Shown in pieces: positions 41,709 through 50,653 of a stretch of DNA of 51,948 nucleotides. The first letter of the stretch is position 1. Every line of letters starts with the position of its first letter. This DNA comes from Anaerolineae bacterium (GTDB lineage: Bacteria; Chloroflexota; Anaerolineae; B4-G1; SLSP01), in the NCBI GenBank assembly GCA_026645815.1, contig JAPKMR010000024.1, positions 1-51,948 of the forward strand, in the 5' to 3' direction. Below the pieces are notes generated by a model. That model searched no databases, was not told the origin of the DNA, and was given only the letters and a program-made list of their open reading frames with translations. The position numbers and the translations under genes were made by a program.

Positions 41709-42590
41709 TCAATAGCGCCGCGCCTGGAGCACCATCAAGCCACGCTGGAGCACGCCGGTGCCCTGGCCCATAGAAGGGTAGATGGTCACCGCACCGAAGC
41801 CGCAGCTCCCGAGGAGCGAGAGGTATTCCTCATTGGTGTAGGCTTGCATGCTGGAAGCAACGCTGAGGATGGTGTGAGAGGTGGGGGCACCGGGTGTGGC
41901 TTCAAGGATGTAGAAACGGTCGGTAGCGACCCGGCGTTCTTCATCCCAGAAACTCTCCTGCAGGGCGAGGTGCGGTTGCTCGGAGAAAAGTCCGCTGGGG
42001 CTGGTGTACCAGGTAGAGGGCTGGTGACCTAGCTCCTTAACCATGTCAAAGGTGTGGGGTTCCAGTAGCAGGATGCCACCTGGGGCAAGCGCAGCATGGG
42101 CTTTCTTCAGGATGGTTCGGGCATCTTCGGGGCGGAAGACGTTGAATTCCCCGAAGATGAGCATCGCTAAGCCATAGCCCTCACCCCAGTTGCTTTCAGG
42201 GCAGCCGAAATCGGTGGTGCGGATATCGCCCAGGGTATAGCGGCATGACAGCCCTGCTTCTGCGGCTTGTGCCTGGGCGTAGGCGATGGAGGCGGGAGAG
42301 AAATCAATGCCGGTGCAGGTATGTCCCAGCTTGGCGAGGCGCTGTGAATACAAACCGGGACCGCAGCCGAGGTCGAGGATGTGGGTGGGTTGCCGCTGCA
42401 GGACGTTGGCATGGATCCATTGCACTTGCCGGTCAATGATGTCGAAGCGCCGGCTAGCGGCATCGTGCGCCTGCGAGAGGTGCTCTGAAAGCATGCGTTG
42501 GCTGAATTCGGGATCGTTCCAGGGGATTTTCTCCCCTTCTTCCCAGGGCTGGGGGATGCTTTTGCGGTGAATGAGCGCGAGCAGGTCCAA
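41709..42590 (-). CDS. Class I SAM-dependent methyltransferase
   Basis: A protein of 293 residues with AGGAG upstream. Motif I is LDLGCGPGLYSQRLA (about 72-86), with GIDFSPASIAYAQ as motif II and LAPGGILLLEPHTFDMVKEL as the later motif. The substrate is unknown. The N-terminal 50 residues (IPWNDPEFSQRMLSEHLSQA) and C-terminal YEYLSLLGSCGF-like segment suggest a small-molecule methyltransferase. It heads a three-gene unit with the iminopeptidase and GNAT genes. Confidence 0.87.
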   Translation of the reverse strand: MDLLALIHRKSIPQPWEEGEKIPWNDPEFSQRMLSEHLSQAHDAASRRFDIIDRQVQWIHANVLQRQPTHILDLGCGPGLYSQRLAKLGHTCTGIDFSPASIAYAQAQAAEAGLSCRYTLGDIRTTDFGCPESNWGEGYGLAMLIFGEFNVFRPEDARTILKKAHAALAPGGILLLEPHTFDMVKELGHQPSTWYTSPSGLFSEQPHLALQESFWDEERRVATDRFYILEATPGAPTSHTILSVASSMQAYTNEEYLSLLGSCGFGAVTIYPSMGQGTGVLQRGLMVLQARRY

Positions 42591-42669
42591 TTTTCGTCTC
42601 CTTATGTCACTAGAGAGTTGAAACGTACCCAGTGTCTCACAAAGTGAGCGTGTGATGTGCCTGGTCGTT

Positions 42670-43389
42670 CTAGCCCAGAGCTCTCAATGCAGCGATACGA
42701 TCGCTTATGGTCTTGTGGTTCTTGTAACCCAATGCGACGGCTTGCCGGAGGGAACTCTCCGCTTCGTCGAAGCGTTTGGCCATCGCGTATGCTAGTGCCA
42801 GGTTGGCGTGCGCAATCGCTACGGTCGGGTTGAGCCTAATCGCCTGTTCCAGGCTTTGTATGGCGCGTGCGACCTCGTTCCTGAAGATATAGAGCGCCCC
42901 CAGGCTGGCGTGGAGTTCCGCATAACCAGGATTCAGAGTCAGGGCTTTCTGGTAGCTGCTTTCGGCGGCTTCGTAGTTACCCTGATGCCGGTAGACGATT
43001 CCAAGCCCTACCCATGCGCGATAGAAGCGCGCATCTGCGTCAAGGGCGCGTTGATAGCAGGAAATCGCCGCGGCGTAGTTAGCGAGCTGATCGTGGGCAT
43101 TGCCAAGAACCGTGAACATTGTAGCCGTGCTGTAGCGCTGGGTTTGGAGCGTTAGCGCTTTCTCCAATTCGCGTACGGCGGTGAGATATTCGCCGGCTTC
43201 GTAAGCCTGAATACCCCGATAGGCGTATCCATCCCCTGATTCATCTATGGGTGAAGGCGCGGGTTTCTCTGCGTCAACCAGGATTTGCGGAGTTCCGCAG
43301 TAGGGACAGACGATCTCTCCAGGTCCAGGATTGAGCGGTGCGCCACACTTGGCGCAGGTCAGAGATTGCATCTGATATTTGGGCGGCAT
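42670..43389 (-). CDS. TPR protein with N-terminal zinc ribbon
   Basis: A protein of 239 residues with GAGGG upstream. The N-terminus has a zinc-ribbon CxxC pair, C12/C15 and C28/C31 (TCAKCGAPLN, VCPYCGTPQ). A linker leads to about five TPR motifs from residue 55: YRGIQAYEAGEYLTAVREL, TVLGNAHDQLANYAAAISCY, VGLGIVYRHQGNYEAAESSY and the final AYAMAKRFDEAESSLRQAVA. Such proteins act as scaffolds. No signal peptide. It is a single gene in a minus-strand run. Confidence 0.88.
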   Translation of the reverse strand: MPPKYQMQSLTCAKCGAPLNPGPGEIVCPYCGTPQILVDAEKPAPSPIDESGDGYAYRGIQAYEAGEYLTAVRELEKALTLQTQRYSTATMFTVLGNAHDQLANYAAAISCYQRALDADARFYRAWVGLGIVYRHQGNYEAAESSYQKALTLNPGYAELHASLGALYIFRNEVARAIQSLEQAIRLNPTVAIAHANLALAYAMAKRFDEAESSLRQAVALGYKNHKTISDRIAALRALG

Positions 43390-43456
43390 CGAAATTCCCT
43401 CGGATTTTTGATGTAGATTTGACGGACGCTGCTCAGGCGTGTGGCGGTGTGTGCGG

Positions 43457-45346
43457 TCAATCCGGCACTACCGGGTCCACTGGCTCTGTGATCAAGGTGG
43501 CATGTTCCCCGTTGGGCCTGGTGTTCTCGCGGTCTTTGGTCTCCAGGGTGTAGGTGGCGAGGGAATCCAAAAGGAAGTCGTAGTCTTGGGCATCCCAACC
43601 CACGCCCGCCCCGCCAAAAGTAAAGGGCGTAAAAGCCAACAATTCGGGATCCTGCGCGGCGAGAGTGTCATACCAGCTCACCGCCTGCATCACGCGGGCG
43701 AGGTTGGCAGGGTTGTAGCCGCCGCTGCCGCCATACCATTCGGAGATGACGATGGGCACATAGATGCCCCGTTCGCGCAGCAGGTGCAGCAGATAGCGAT
43801 ACCGGAAAGAGAGCGACCCGGTGCCGGCAATCTTGGGTGCGCCAGGGAGCGTGTGTTCTGGTCCCCACCATAGATCAATGGGCGCGTTCTCCCAGGTATA
43901 GCCCGCGATGTTGAGCGCCCCTTCGTGCAGGCTCAGAATGTGTCCGCCCGCAGCCATGCGCTCGAAGACGCCAGTCTCTACCATTGCGACGTAGTCTGCC
44001 CATTCTGGAGTGCCGCAGTTGAGGGAGAACAGCGCCAGACGTTTGCAGGGCAGATCCCACTTCTCGGCGATATCGAGCATGTACAGCATGAGCAGCGCCA
44101 TTTGGCGATAGCCAGAGCCATCTGCCGTTTTGAAATCCGCTTCGTTGACGGGTGTTTCCAGGTAGTCAATGGCTTCCAGGCGCTTCCCGTTATCGTAAGG
44201 CGCTTCTTCAAGGCATTTTTGGTGCAGCAATGCCATGAGCTGCGCTGCGCGCTCCTCGAGTTGCGCGTGAGAGAGGTCTACAATGCCCGGCGCATGTTCA
44301 ATCGCGAAGCCAAAGGTCTTGCGCGCCAGGGTCAGGGTTTGGGGTGAAGTCGCTTTGATTGCGGTCAGGGCTGACCAATCGTCCACGAATTTGACCAGTG
44401 GCACGGTTACGCCTTGTTGCGCCAGTTTCTTGATCTGCTCGGGCACGCGACGCGGGGCGATACAGTGGTAACCGGCTTTGGTTCCCCGGGGGATGTGGAG
44501 TTGAGGTCCTGTGGGAACATGGTGTGGTGGTTCCTCTACCTGTTCCTCGTGCGGCGGCTTTTCTGGTGGTTCCTGCGGTTCCTGTGGGGGCTGGTTTTCA
44601 GCCCCGACCACAACAAGCTCGCAATCATCCCAGGCGACATCGTTGTGCACTACAGGCCAGAGCGTTGAGGACCGCAGGAAGACGGTGACCACCTCGGCAG
44701 AGGCGACTGCCTCGATAGCGAGAGGCTCTACGCGATAAACGTTGAAGATATACCATCCGCTGGACCACAGTACCGTAGGTGCATAGGGGTCAGTACCACC
44801 GGTGGGGTCTATGCCAACGCTCTGCATCACGCTGCGCCGGTCATCATTTAGCCCTGGCGTACCCGCTGGCCATGCCAGTGCGCCGTAGCCAGGGAGTGAC
44901 CAGGTGGGCGGGTGGGCATCGTCGCCAATCCAGGCATGCGTATACGCGCTGAAGCGCAGGCGTGCACCCGCCGGTACCGCGACTTGTTGCAACAACCCGC
45001 CTTCGTGAATGCGTCGCCAGGTAAAGAGATAGGCGGCGGTCAATCCCGAACGGTGTCGCCGGTGTACGGTTTCGGTGAGGCGGATTTCCGGCTCAGCCCA
45101 ACCGATGCGGTTGTAGGGGTCCCACGGGACCGGCGTCTCATCGTTGCGTTGGTGCGCGTACCAGGCCCACCAACCGGTGGGGTTGTGGATTTCGCCGCGT
45201 TCGACGGTGTAGCGTTTGGTAATTGGTCCCCCGGTGCGGTCTACTTCATAGACATAGGCGGTGTGATGCGGTTTGGTGTGGGTGCTTTCATCCCAGAGAG
45301 GGCGATAGCCGCCTTCAAAATCGCCATTGATCAGGAGGTTGCCCAT
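43457..45346 (-). CDS. Two-domain glycosidase-like protein with Pro/Glu linker
   Basis: A protein of 629 residues with AAGGAG upstream. Residues 1-250 resemble a carbohydrate-binding beta-sandwich (LLINGDFEGGYRPLW, FSAYTHAWIGDD, VVHNDVAWDDCELVVVG). A Pro/Glu-rich linker (EPQEPPEKPPHEEQVEEPPH) separates it from a TIM-barrel-like domain of about 340 residues. Candidate catalytic Glu residues are in YLETPVNE and IVISEWYGGSGG, the usual barrel positions of retaining glycosidases. No signal peptide is visible, which is unusual for a linker-bearing glycosidase. The exact GH family is not assigned; the gene stands alone between a TPR protein and a methyltransferase. Confidence 0.6.
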   Translation of the reverse strand: MGNLLINGDFEGGYRPLWDESTHTKPHHTAYVYEVDRTGGPITKRYTVERGEIHNPTGWWAWYAHQRNDETPVPWDPYNRIGWAEPEIRLTETVHRRHRSGLTAAYLFTWRRIHEGGLLQQVAVPAGARLRFSAYTHAWIGDDAHPPTWSLPGYGALAWPAGTPGLNDDRRSVMQSVGIDPTGGTDPYAPTVLWSSGWYIFNVYRVEPLAIEAVASAEVVTVFLRSSTLWPVVHNDVAWDDCELVVVGAENQPPQEPQEPPEKPPHEEQVEEPPHHVPTGPQLHIPRGTKAGYHCIAPRRVPEQIKKLAQQGVTVPLVKFVDDWSALTAIKATSPQTLTLARKTFGFAIEHAPGIVDLSHAQLEERAAQLMALLHQKCLEEAPYDNGKRLEAIDYLETPVNEADFKTADGSGYRQMALLMLYMLDIAEKWDLPCKRLALFSLNCGTPEWADYVAMVETGVFERMAAGGHILSLHEGALNIAGYTWENAPIDLWWGPEHTLPGAPKIAGTGSLSFRYRYLLHLLRERGIYVPIVISEWYGGSGGYNPANLARVMQAVSWYDTLAAQDPELLAFTPFTFGGAGVGWDAQDYDFLLDSLATYTLETKDRENTRPNGEHATLITEPVDPVVPD

Positions 45347-45379
45347 CTTATGCTCCTTTTCTGCTGAATACTAACCACC

Positions 45380-46180
45380 TTATTTGCGTCGCAAGATAAC
45401 GGTATAGGTATAGTCGGTTTGAAAATCTTGGAGGAGTTCGGCGACTGAGACCTGCGCAGGTGCAGGGTCGAAGGCTTGCCCGGCGAATTCTGCATGGCTG
45501 ATTTCAAACCCGGTGCCCTCTAGGAGGAGGAGCAGGTCTGCTGGGGTGTAGCAGCGGATGGATTGCCGGCGCGCGGCGGCGATGTTTTCTACCGGTTCCC
45601 ATTCGTCTATCCAGCGCCCGAGGACGGCGTCGTAATAGGAGCGTTCGGTCATATCCACTGAGCCAGGGACATCCTCGAGACGGTCCAGCGATTGGGCAGT
45701 GCCGGCAAGCCGTATGGGTCCGAAGGGGTGATAGACATCCATGATGATGACGCCACCAGGGGCGAGCCATTCGGCGGCGATGCGTTGAAGCAGCTGGCGC
45801 TGCTCCCGGTCGGAGCCTAAGCCGAAGGATTCGAAGAGGCAGACCGCGTCGAAGGTTCCGGGTATGGCGGCGGTGAGGTAGTCGCCCTGGAGCGCGGTGA
45901 GGAGGGGGTATTTCGCGGCAACTTGCGACATGAGCTCGTAGTTTTTCGCGCTGAGGTCGAGCGCGGTAACGGCGTAGCCTGCTGCGGCAAGGAAGGCTGC
46001 AGTCTCTCCCGTCCCGGCAGCGAGTTCGAGCAGGCGTTTGGGTGGAGATCCGGCGAAACGCTCGACGCGTTCGAGCCGGGGTTGGAGATTCTCGCCTTCA
46101 TACCAACTAAATCCCCACCATTCTGCTGCGGCATCGTAGAATTCCTTAATCCAGGTTCGATCCTCAATGTAATGATTCAT
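45380..46180 (-). CDS. Class I SAM-dependent methyltransferase (second)
   Basis: A protein of 266 residues with AAGGAGG upstream. Motif I is LLELAAGTGETAAFLAAAGY (50-69), followed by ALDLSAKNYELMSQVAAKYP, TFDAVCLFESFGLGSD and LAPGGVIIMDVYHPFGPIRL. The N-terminal WIKEFYDAAAEWWGFSWYEG is aromatic-rich and may form a lid. The substrate is unknown. It lies 34 bases before the glycosidase-like gene on the same strand. Confidence 0.85.
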   Translation of the reverse strand: MNHYIEDRTWIKEFYDAAAEWWGFSWYEGENLQPRLERVERFAGSPPKRLLELAAGTGETAAFLAAAGYAVTALDLSAKNYELMSQVAAKYPLLTALQGDYLTAAIPGTFDAVCLFESFGLGSDREQRQLLQRIAAEWLAPGGVIIMDVYHPFGPIRLAGTAQSLDRLEDVPGSVDMTERSYYDAVLGRWIDEWEPVENIAAARRQSIRCYTPADLLLLLEGTGFEISHAEFAGQAFDPAPAQVSVAELLQDFQTDYTYTVILRRK

Positions 46181-46235
46181 GGGTTACCTCCTTGATTGGC
46201 AAATCTTTGTGGACATGGCTGCGGAAATTCAGAAT

Positions 46236-46487
46236 CTAGAACGCAAATGCAATGTGCTGATGGCGTAAGGTTTGTATGACGCGCTCAATGCACTCAGAAT
46301 GGGTGATGCCGCGCTGCGCCAGACGCGCGCTTAGGGTTTGCCGGAGCTCATCTTCCGTCAATGATGCCAACTCCGCCCGGCAGGTATCACAAATGACCTC
46401 CTCCGGGATGATGAAATCACCGTGGACAGCTTCAAAGTGCTGTTGGCACAGGAAGCACTCTAAATCGCGGGGCACCAAACCGACCAT
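46236..46487 (-). CDS. Small zinc-finger-like protein, 83 residues
   Basis: Two CxxC pairs, C11/C14 and C33/C36 (ECFLCQ, ICDTCRAE), lie in the first half and suggest one four-Cys zinc site. A helical C-terminus follows (LASLTEDELRQTLSARLAQR). GGAG lies nine bases before the ATG. No family was recognised. It might be a small regulatory or binding protein. It lies in its own unit between a methyltransferase and a membrane protein gene. Confidence 0.65.
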   Translation of the reverse strand: MVGLVPRDLECFLCQQHFEAVHGDFIIPEEVICDTCRAELASLTEDELRQTLSARLAQRGITHSECIERVIQTLRHQHIAFAF

Positions 46488-46574
46488 CGTATATCTCCTT
46501 GGGCTGCGTCTTGGGTGGTATTTCTTGGGTTCTGATTCGATTAGATAAAACGTGCGAAGTGTGTGAAAGATTGT

Positions 46575-47066
46575 TTACGGCACTCTAGCTCGGCAGAGAT
46601 TGTGATTACCACGAGATATTTCTACCTCGATGCTATCACCCACATTCAGGCGTTGGTAGCTTTCCAGGCTGACCTGTTGCTTGATGGGAGCGCCGTTGTT
46701 TACCATGAAGATGATCCAATACACATCGCTATCTGGTGTCGCTTCAAGGCTGCCGATTACCTCGTGAGCGAAGCCCAGCACCTTTCCTGCTTGCACGGTA
46801 TAGGCCTGCCCTAAATGGCGGGCTTGCTGGTAACGTTGCCACTCCCGAGCGCCCAGCCCTGCAGGCCAGGCAACAAAGATGAGAAGCCAGCCCGCGACCG
46901 CAACCCAGGACATAGGTTTTCCCTGTTGTGCACTTCGAAAAGTGAGGTACAGGAGGAGCAGGAGCATTGCCCCGGCGGCGCCGAAAAAGAACCAGCTTAC
47001 TCCACGTGCTAACCGGGGAATGGGGGCGGCTTCCTGTCGCGGAAGTTTCATGGATGGTTTGATCAT
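46575..47066 (-). CDS. Membrane protein with DUF3592-like soluble tail
   Basis: A protein of 163 residues. Two membrane segments are at about 23-43 and 54-74 (VSWFFFGAAGAMLLLLLYLT, WVAVAGWLLIFVAWPAGL). The tail, with QAGKVLGFAHEVIGSLEATP and VSLESYQRLNVGDSIEVEIS, has the strand pattern of DUF3592-like domains. Start choice is uncertain because a second Met lies at residue 6. Function unknown. Confidence 0.62.
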   Translation of the reverse strand: MIKPSMKLPRQEAAPIPRLARGVSWFFFGAAGAMLLLLLYLTFRSAQQGKPMSWVAVAGWLLIFVAWPAGLGAREWQRYQQARHLGQAYTVQAGKVLGFAHEVIGSLEATPDSDVYWIIFMVNNGAPIKQQVSLESYQRLNVGDSIEVEISRGNHNLCRARVP

Positions 47067-47096
47067 CAGTTTTCTTCTGCCCCATTACATGCCAAA

Positions 47097-47783
47097 CTAC
47101 GCCAGTTTACGGATGCGAACCTCGATATCCTTCTCGGCGCTGAGCAATTCGACCAGCTCGGTGACGTTGGTGTTGCCGTAGTGGTAAGGATAGAGCACGC
47201 GGGGTTTGAAGGTTTTTGCGGCATCCGCAGCCATTGCCGGCGTCATGGTGTAAGGCAGGTTCATCGGCAGAAAGGCGATGGCGATATCCTGGAGCCGGCG
47301 CATTTCTGGGATATTCTCGGTGTCGCCCGCGATGTACACGCGCTGGTCCCCAAATGTCAGGATGTAGCCATTTCCCCGCCCCTGTGGATGGAAGGGTTGA
47401 CCATTGTCGCGTTTGTGTTGAATGTTATAGGCGGGAACCGCTTCGATGTACAGATCACCAATGGTGAGGATATCACCGTTGTGCATTACTATTCCTTCTG
47501 GAATCTGCGCAGCGCAGGTTTCGGTGAGCACGATTTGCGTTGCAGGGGTGCGGATGGCGGCGATGGCGGCTAAGTCAAGGTGGTCGGCGTGTTCATGGGT
47601 GAGCAGGATGACATCCGCTGCCGGCATCTGGGTGTAGTCGGCGACCCGGCTGAAGGGATCAATGTAGATTTCTTTGCCCAGGAAGGTGAAGAGCAGGCTG
47701 CCATGCCCCAGGAAGGTGATACTCAGGGCGCCGGATGAGGTGGCAATGGCATCGGTCTCATATGGCGTTTGTGTAGACATCAT
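47097..47783 (-). CDS. MBL-fold metal-dependent hydrolase
   Basis: A protein of 228 residues with AGGAG five bases before the ATG. The metallo-beta-lactamase motif is LTHEHADHLD (61-70), with GHGSLLFTFLGKEIYIDPF before it, GDTENIPEM as the bridging Asp region and YPYHYGNT as the last His. This resembles UPF0173-type hydrolases rather than RNase J or lactamases. The substrate is unknown. It is a single gene; 122 bases of untranslated DNA precede it without clear structure. Confidence 0.88.
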   Translation of the reverse strand: MMSTQTPYETDAIATSSGALSITFLGHGSLLFTFLGKEIYIDPFSRVADYTQMPAADVILLTHEHADHLDLAAIAAIRTPATQIVLTETCAAQIPEGIVMHNGDILTIGDLYIEAVPAYNIQHKRDNGQPFHPQGRGNGYILTFGDQRVYIAGDTENIPEMRRLQDIAIAFLPMNLPYTMTPAMAADAAKTFKPRVLYPYHYGNTNVTELVELLSAEKDIEVRIRKLA

Positions 47784-47905
47784 TATTTCTCCTTGCTGTA
47801 AGGCTGCAGTAATTCTCTGATGCTAAGAATACGCTTTTTACCGTTGCTGTCAATTGTAGTTGGAAGCGTTTTACGCCTGAGCCTGTTACCTGAGTGCGCA
47901 GTCTG

Positions 47906-48583
47906 TTATCCCAAGAGCTGCCAGCGAATGGCGTCCAGATCCTCCTGGGTGGTGCCGCCGGATCTGAGGTAGTTAGCCACGTCCAGACCGGCAACTGCGC
48001 CGAGTAGTGCTTCGGGAACAGATGAGTGCTCGTGCGCCAGGAGCTTTTCCCGGATGGGGTCCACGCTGAGGACATAATCCACGACGATATCTTCGGGTAC
48101 GACCCCAATCAGTGAGAGCAGGAGCAGGGAGATGATGCCGGTACGGTCATAGCCACGACCGCAATGGAAAAGGACGCCGCCTGGACAAGCCCGCGCGATG
48201 GCGGAGATGGCGGCGGCATGGCGTTGGGGCCAACGTTCTAGTGCATCCCGATAGTAGAGCGGTGTTCCCCAAAGACTGGTATCTACCCATTGCTGTACGA
48301 AGACCTTATCGGTGAAATCCTCGATGGCGACTCGAACCGCGGCGATATCGGGAAAGGGGGGCGTAACCGTCAGCCCCTCTTCCTCTATGCCGAGCGTGTA
48401 CAGGGAGACGATGGTGCGAATGCCATAGGCGTGTAGCGCGGACCAACCTGCCTCGGTGAGGCGGGCTGGGGTATCCGAGCGGATGATGGCGCCCGAGCGG
48501 GTGATGTGGTTATCAATAGTCCGTAGACCGCCGAGGTCGCGGGTGTTGACACAACCTTCCCAGGATAAGCTACGTTGGTTCAT
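47906..48583 (-). CDS. Tyrosine phosphatase, dual-specificity-like
   Basis: A protein of 225 residues. The CX5R loop is HCGRGYDRTG (140-149; C141, R147), preceded by WEGCVNTRDLGGLRTIDN and SGAIIRSDTPARLTEAGWSA, as in bacterial tyrosine phosphatases of the Y_phosphatase3 type. The general acid is probably an Asp in the 88-105 region. Likely substrates are phosphotyrosine or phosphoinositide-like molecules. No signal peptide was seen. It stands in its own unit. Confidence 0.85.
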   Translation of the reverse strand: MNQRSLSWEGCVNTRDLGGLRTIDNHITRSGAIIRSDTPARLTEAGWSALHAYGIRTIVSLYTLGIEEEGLTVTPPFPDIAAVRVAIEDFTDKVFVQQWVDTSLWGTPLYYRDALERWPQRHAAAISAIARACPGGVLFHCGRGYDRTGIISLLLLSLIGVVPEDIVVDYVLSVDPIREKLLAHEHSSVPEALLGAVAGLDVANYLRSGGTTQEDLDAIRWQLLG

Positions 48584-48639
48584 GGCTCAAACGTTCCTTA
48601 TTTCAGATACTCTCCAAGAAAGCGGTTATTAGGACCTTT

Positions 48640-49305
48640 TCACGTGGGCAGGGTGAGGGCAACGCCCAGGAACCACAGCTGGGTGGTCGTGTAAATCGCC
48701 CACTCGAGGATGACGAGGTGCCAGACTCTCGGGCGTTCTGTGATGGCTTCAGGGTTCAGCGCTTCGGAGCTCTCCCGCGAGCGTGTTTTCTGCGTCACCA
48801 GCCCCAGGAATGCGGCATACGATAGCGTCGCCAGTGCGCCGAAGATGTTTGCAGCGAGTGGCACGATGCGGTTGCCGGCAGGTTGGGCGAAGATTGCGAT
48901 GCTGAATAACACGATGGTAACCAGCCCCAGGCGGAAGAAGGTGAAGGCGGCTTTGGCGTGCGGGGCCAGGCGGTTCATGGGGAAGACGCCAACAGCGGCG
49001 CAGGCAAGTGCGGCGCCAACGCCAGCAATCAAGCCGAGTTTCGCCCAGACGCTATCGAGGCTCAAGCCCAAACCCACGATAAAGGGTACCAGGGCGAATC
49101 CGCCGAATATCAAGCCGCCATTGAAGAGGGGTGCAAGCTGTGAGACACCTTGCTCGCCCAGTTCGGAGATAAAGTGGTTGAGCATCGAGAAGCGCTCTTG
49201 CTTGCGTCCGACATAGAAGAGTGCGGCGACGAAGGTCGTCACGATGATGCTGATACTGCCCATAATCCCAAAGAGAGGGTAGAGGTCGAGAAACTCAGAT
49301 TTCAT
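48640..49305 (-). CDS. DUF998 family membrane protein
   Basis: A protein of 221 residues with six membrane segments, the first at about 10-32 (LFGIMGSISIIVTTFVAALF). The family motif NHFISELGEQG at 43-53 follows segment one, and GVFPMNRLAPHAKAAFTFFR lies near the middle. DUF998 proteins are integral membrane proteins of unknown function. It lies 8 bases after the 149-residue membrane protein gene, so they form a unit. Confidence 0.85.
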   Translation of the reverse strand: MKSEFLDLYPLFGIMGSISIIVTTFVAALFYVGRKQERFSMLNHFISELGEQGVSQLAPLFNGGLIFGGFALVPFIVGLGLSLDSVWAKLGLIAGVGAALACAAVGVFPMNRLAPHAKAAFTFFRLGLVTIVLFSIAIFAQPAGNRIVPLAANIFGALATLSYAAFLGLVTQKTRSRESSEALNPEAITERPRVWHLVILEWAIYTTTQLWFLGVALTLPT

Positions 49306-49313
49306 GAAAGCAC

Positions 49314-49763
49314 CTATTGCGTGCGACGGACCAGGATACCGGCGCTGAGCAACAGGCTGCCGGCGATGAGGGTTGGAAAAACCAGGATAAGCAATGAGAA
49401 GAAATTGATGGGACCCTCATGGATGGGATTTGAGAGGAGGATGCTGAGGAAGAATACGGTAAGCGCCAGGCTACTGAGGCATAGGATGATGCCGGCTTCG
49501 AACGGACGCTTCCAGGAGAGAATCCCAACCAGCACGACGATCAGCGCTTCCACCAGGTGCATCCCACCGCTGATATCGCCGCCCACCATCTCGCCGATGC
49601 CAAAGAGGAGGAAGATGGCGAGCGGGATAGCCAGAAAGATGCATGCGGCAATGCGTAGTCGCTGCGCGGGCGGGCTAGTCTGGATACGTAGATCAGGTCC
49701 TAGGCGCAAAACGATGATGAATAGCACGATGATGGCGGCAATGTTGGCAATGAAAAAAGTCAT
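49314..49763 (-). CDS. Small integral membrane protein, 149 residues
   Basis: Four to five membrane segments: FIANIAAIIVLFIIVLRLG, AACIFLAIPLAIFLLFGIG, LVEALIVVLVGILSW, GIILCLSSLALTVFFLSILL and LLILVFPTLIAGSLLLSAGI. AAAGGAG-type ribosome site precedes the ATG. A conserved-looking loop is GGMHLVEALIVVLVGILSWK. No family recognised. It is first of a pair with the DUF998 gene. Confidence 0.72.
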   Translation of the reverse strand: MTFFIANIAAIIVLFIIVLRLGPDLRIQTSPPAQRLRIAACIFLAIPLAIFLLFGIGEMVGGDISGGMHLVEALIVVLVGILSWKRPFEAGIILCLSSLALTVFFLSILLSNPIHEGPINFFSLLILVFPTLIAGSLLLSAGILVRRTQ

Positions 49764-49842
49764 GGCTCAACTCCTTTAATTGATAACCCTATTGTCACGT
49801 TGTCTCTTCGGGCGACCTCTGCAGAATGCTGCTTCGGGTCAG

Positions 49843-50652
49843 TCATGGTTTATTGCGGCTTACTGGAGCAATGTGGAAGAGGTCGAAGGCATCTGCCTGC
49901 GGTTCGTAGCCGAACAGCGCACGTGTTTCGGTGAGGTCGAGGCGCTTGAAGCGGTTGTCGGAGATGGCATGGGCGATGGCGAAGGTGATGTTGGGCGTCT
50001 CGAGACATTTGAGCAGCAGGGCGTTGAGGTCGGCGGCGCTCAGGAAAGCATTGAGCTCGTCGGGAGCGTCCCAGGTGGCGAGTTCTTCGGGAAGGACGTA
50101 GGCGCCGATGCGCAGGGCGATGGTGGGCAAGCCTTCGTTGAAGGCGAAGTGAGCTGCCAGTGCTTCGCCGAAGGCTTTCGAGGCGCCGTAGAGGTTCCCT
50201 GGCCTGACCGGCATGGCTGCGTGAATCTGGACATCGGGCGGGTAGGCGGAGACGACATGCGCGCTGCTGGCGAAGATGAAGCGGCGGCAGCCCGCATCTT
50301 TAGCGGCGCGGAACATGTTGGCGGTGGCGATGATGTTGTTGGGCAGCAGGGAGGTGGCGAAATCGGCTTCGGGTGAGGCATCCGCCGCCAGGTGGAGGAC
50401 AAAATCCATGCCCGCGCATGCCTGGCGGCAGGCCTCGAGGTCGTGCAGGTTGAGGACGAGGCTCTCGCCGGGAGGTGGTCCTAACCGGGCGGCATCCCAG
50501 GGCACGCGGTCCACGATGCGGATGGCATAGGCAGGCGCGGCAAAGCGGGCGAAGGTCGCGCCGATTTTGCCGCAACCACCGGTGACGAGCAGGTGCGGAG
50601 AAGGGAAATCTGCCGTGAGGTCATTCGAGTTTTCCATGAGGCGGGTTTCCAT
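49843..50652 (-). CDS. NAD-dependent epimerase/dehydratase (extended SDR)
   Basis: A protein of 269 residues, or 264 from an internal ATG. The extended-SDR motif TGGCGKIG (24-31) binds NAD, DFVLHLAADASPEADF is the NAA-equivalent region and YGASKAFGEA carries the catalytic Tyr and Lys. The domain is short for UDP-sugar epimerases. A second half, FGYEPQADAFDLFHIA, closes it. The start overlaps the region just after the racemase stop (two bases apart), so the racemase and SDR genes are coupled. A uronate dehydrogenase-like activity is one possibility. Confidence 0.85.
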   Translation of the reverse strand: METRLMENSNDLTADFPSPHLLVTGGCGKIGATFARFAAPAYAIRIVDRVPWDAARLGPPPGESLVLNLHDLEACRQACAGMDFVLHLAADASPEADFATSLLPNNIIATANMFRAAKDAGCRRFIFASSAHVVSAYPPDVQIHAAMPVRPGNLYGASKAFGEALAAHFAFNEGLPTIALRIGAYVLPEELATWDAPDELNAFLSAADLNALLLKCLETPNITFAIAHAISDNRFKRLDLTETRALFGYEPQADAFDLFHIAPVSRNKP

Positions 50653-50653
50653 G

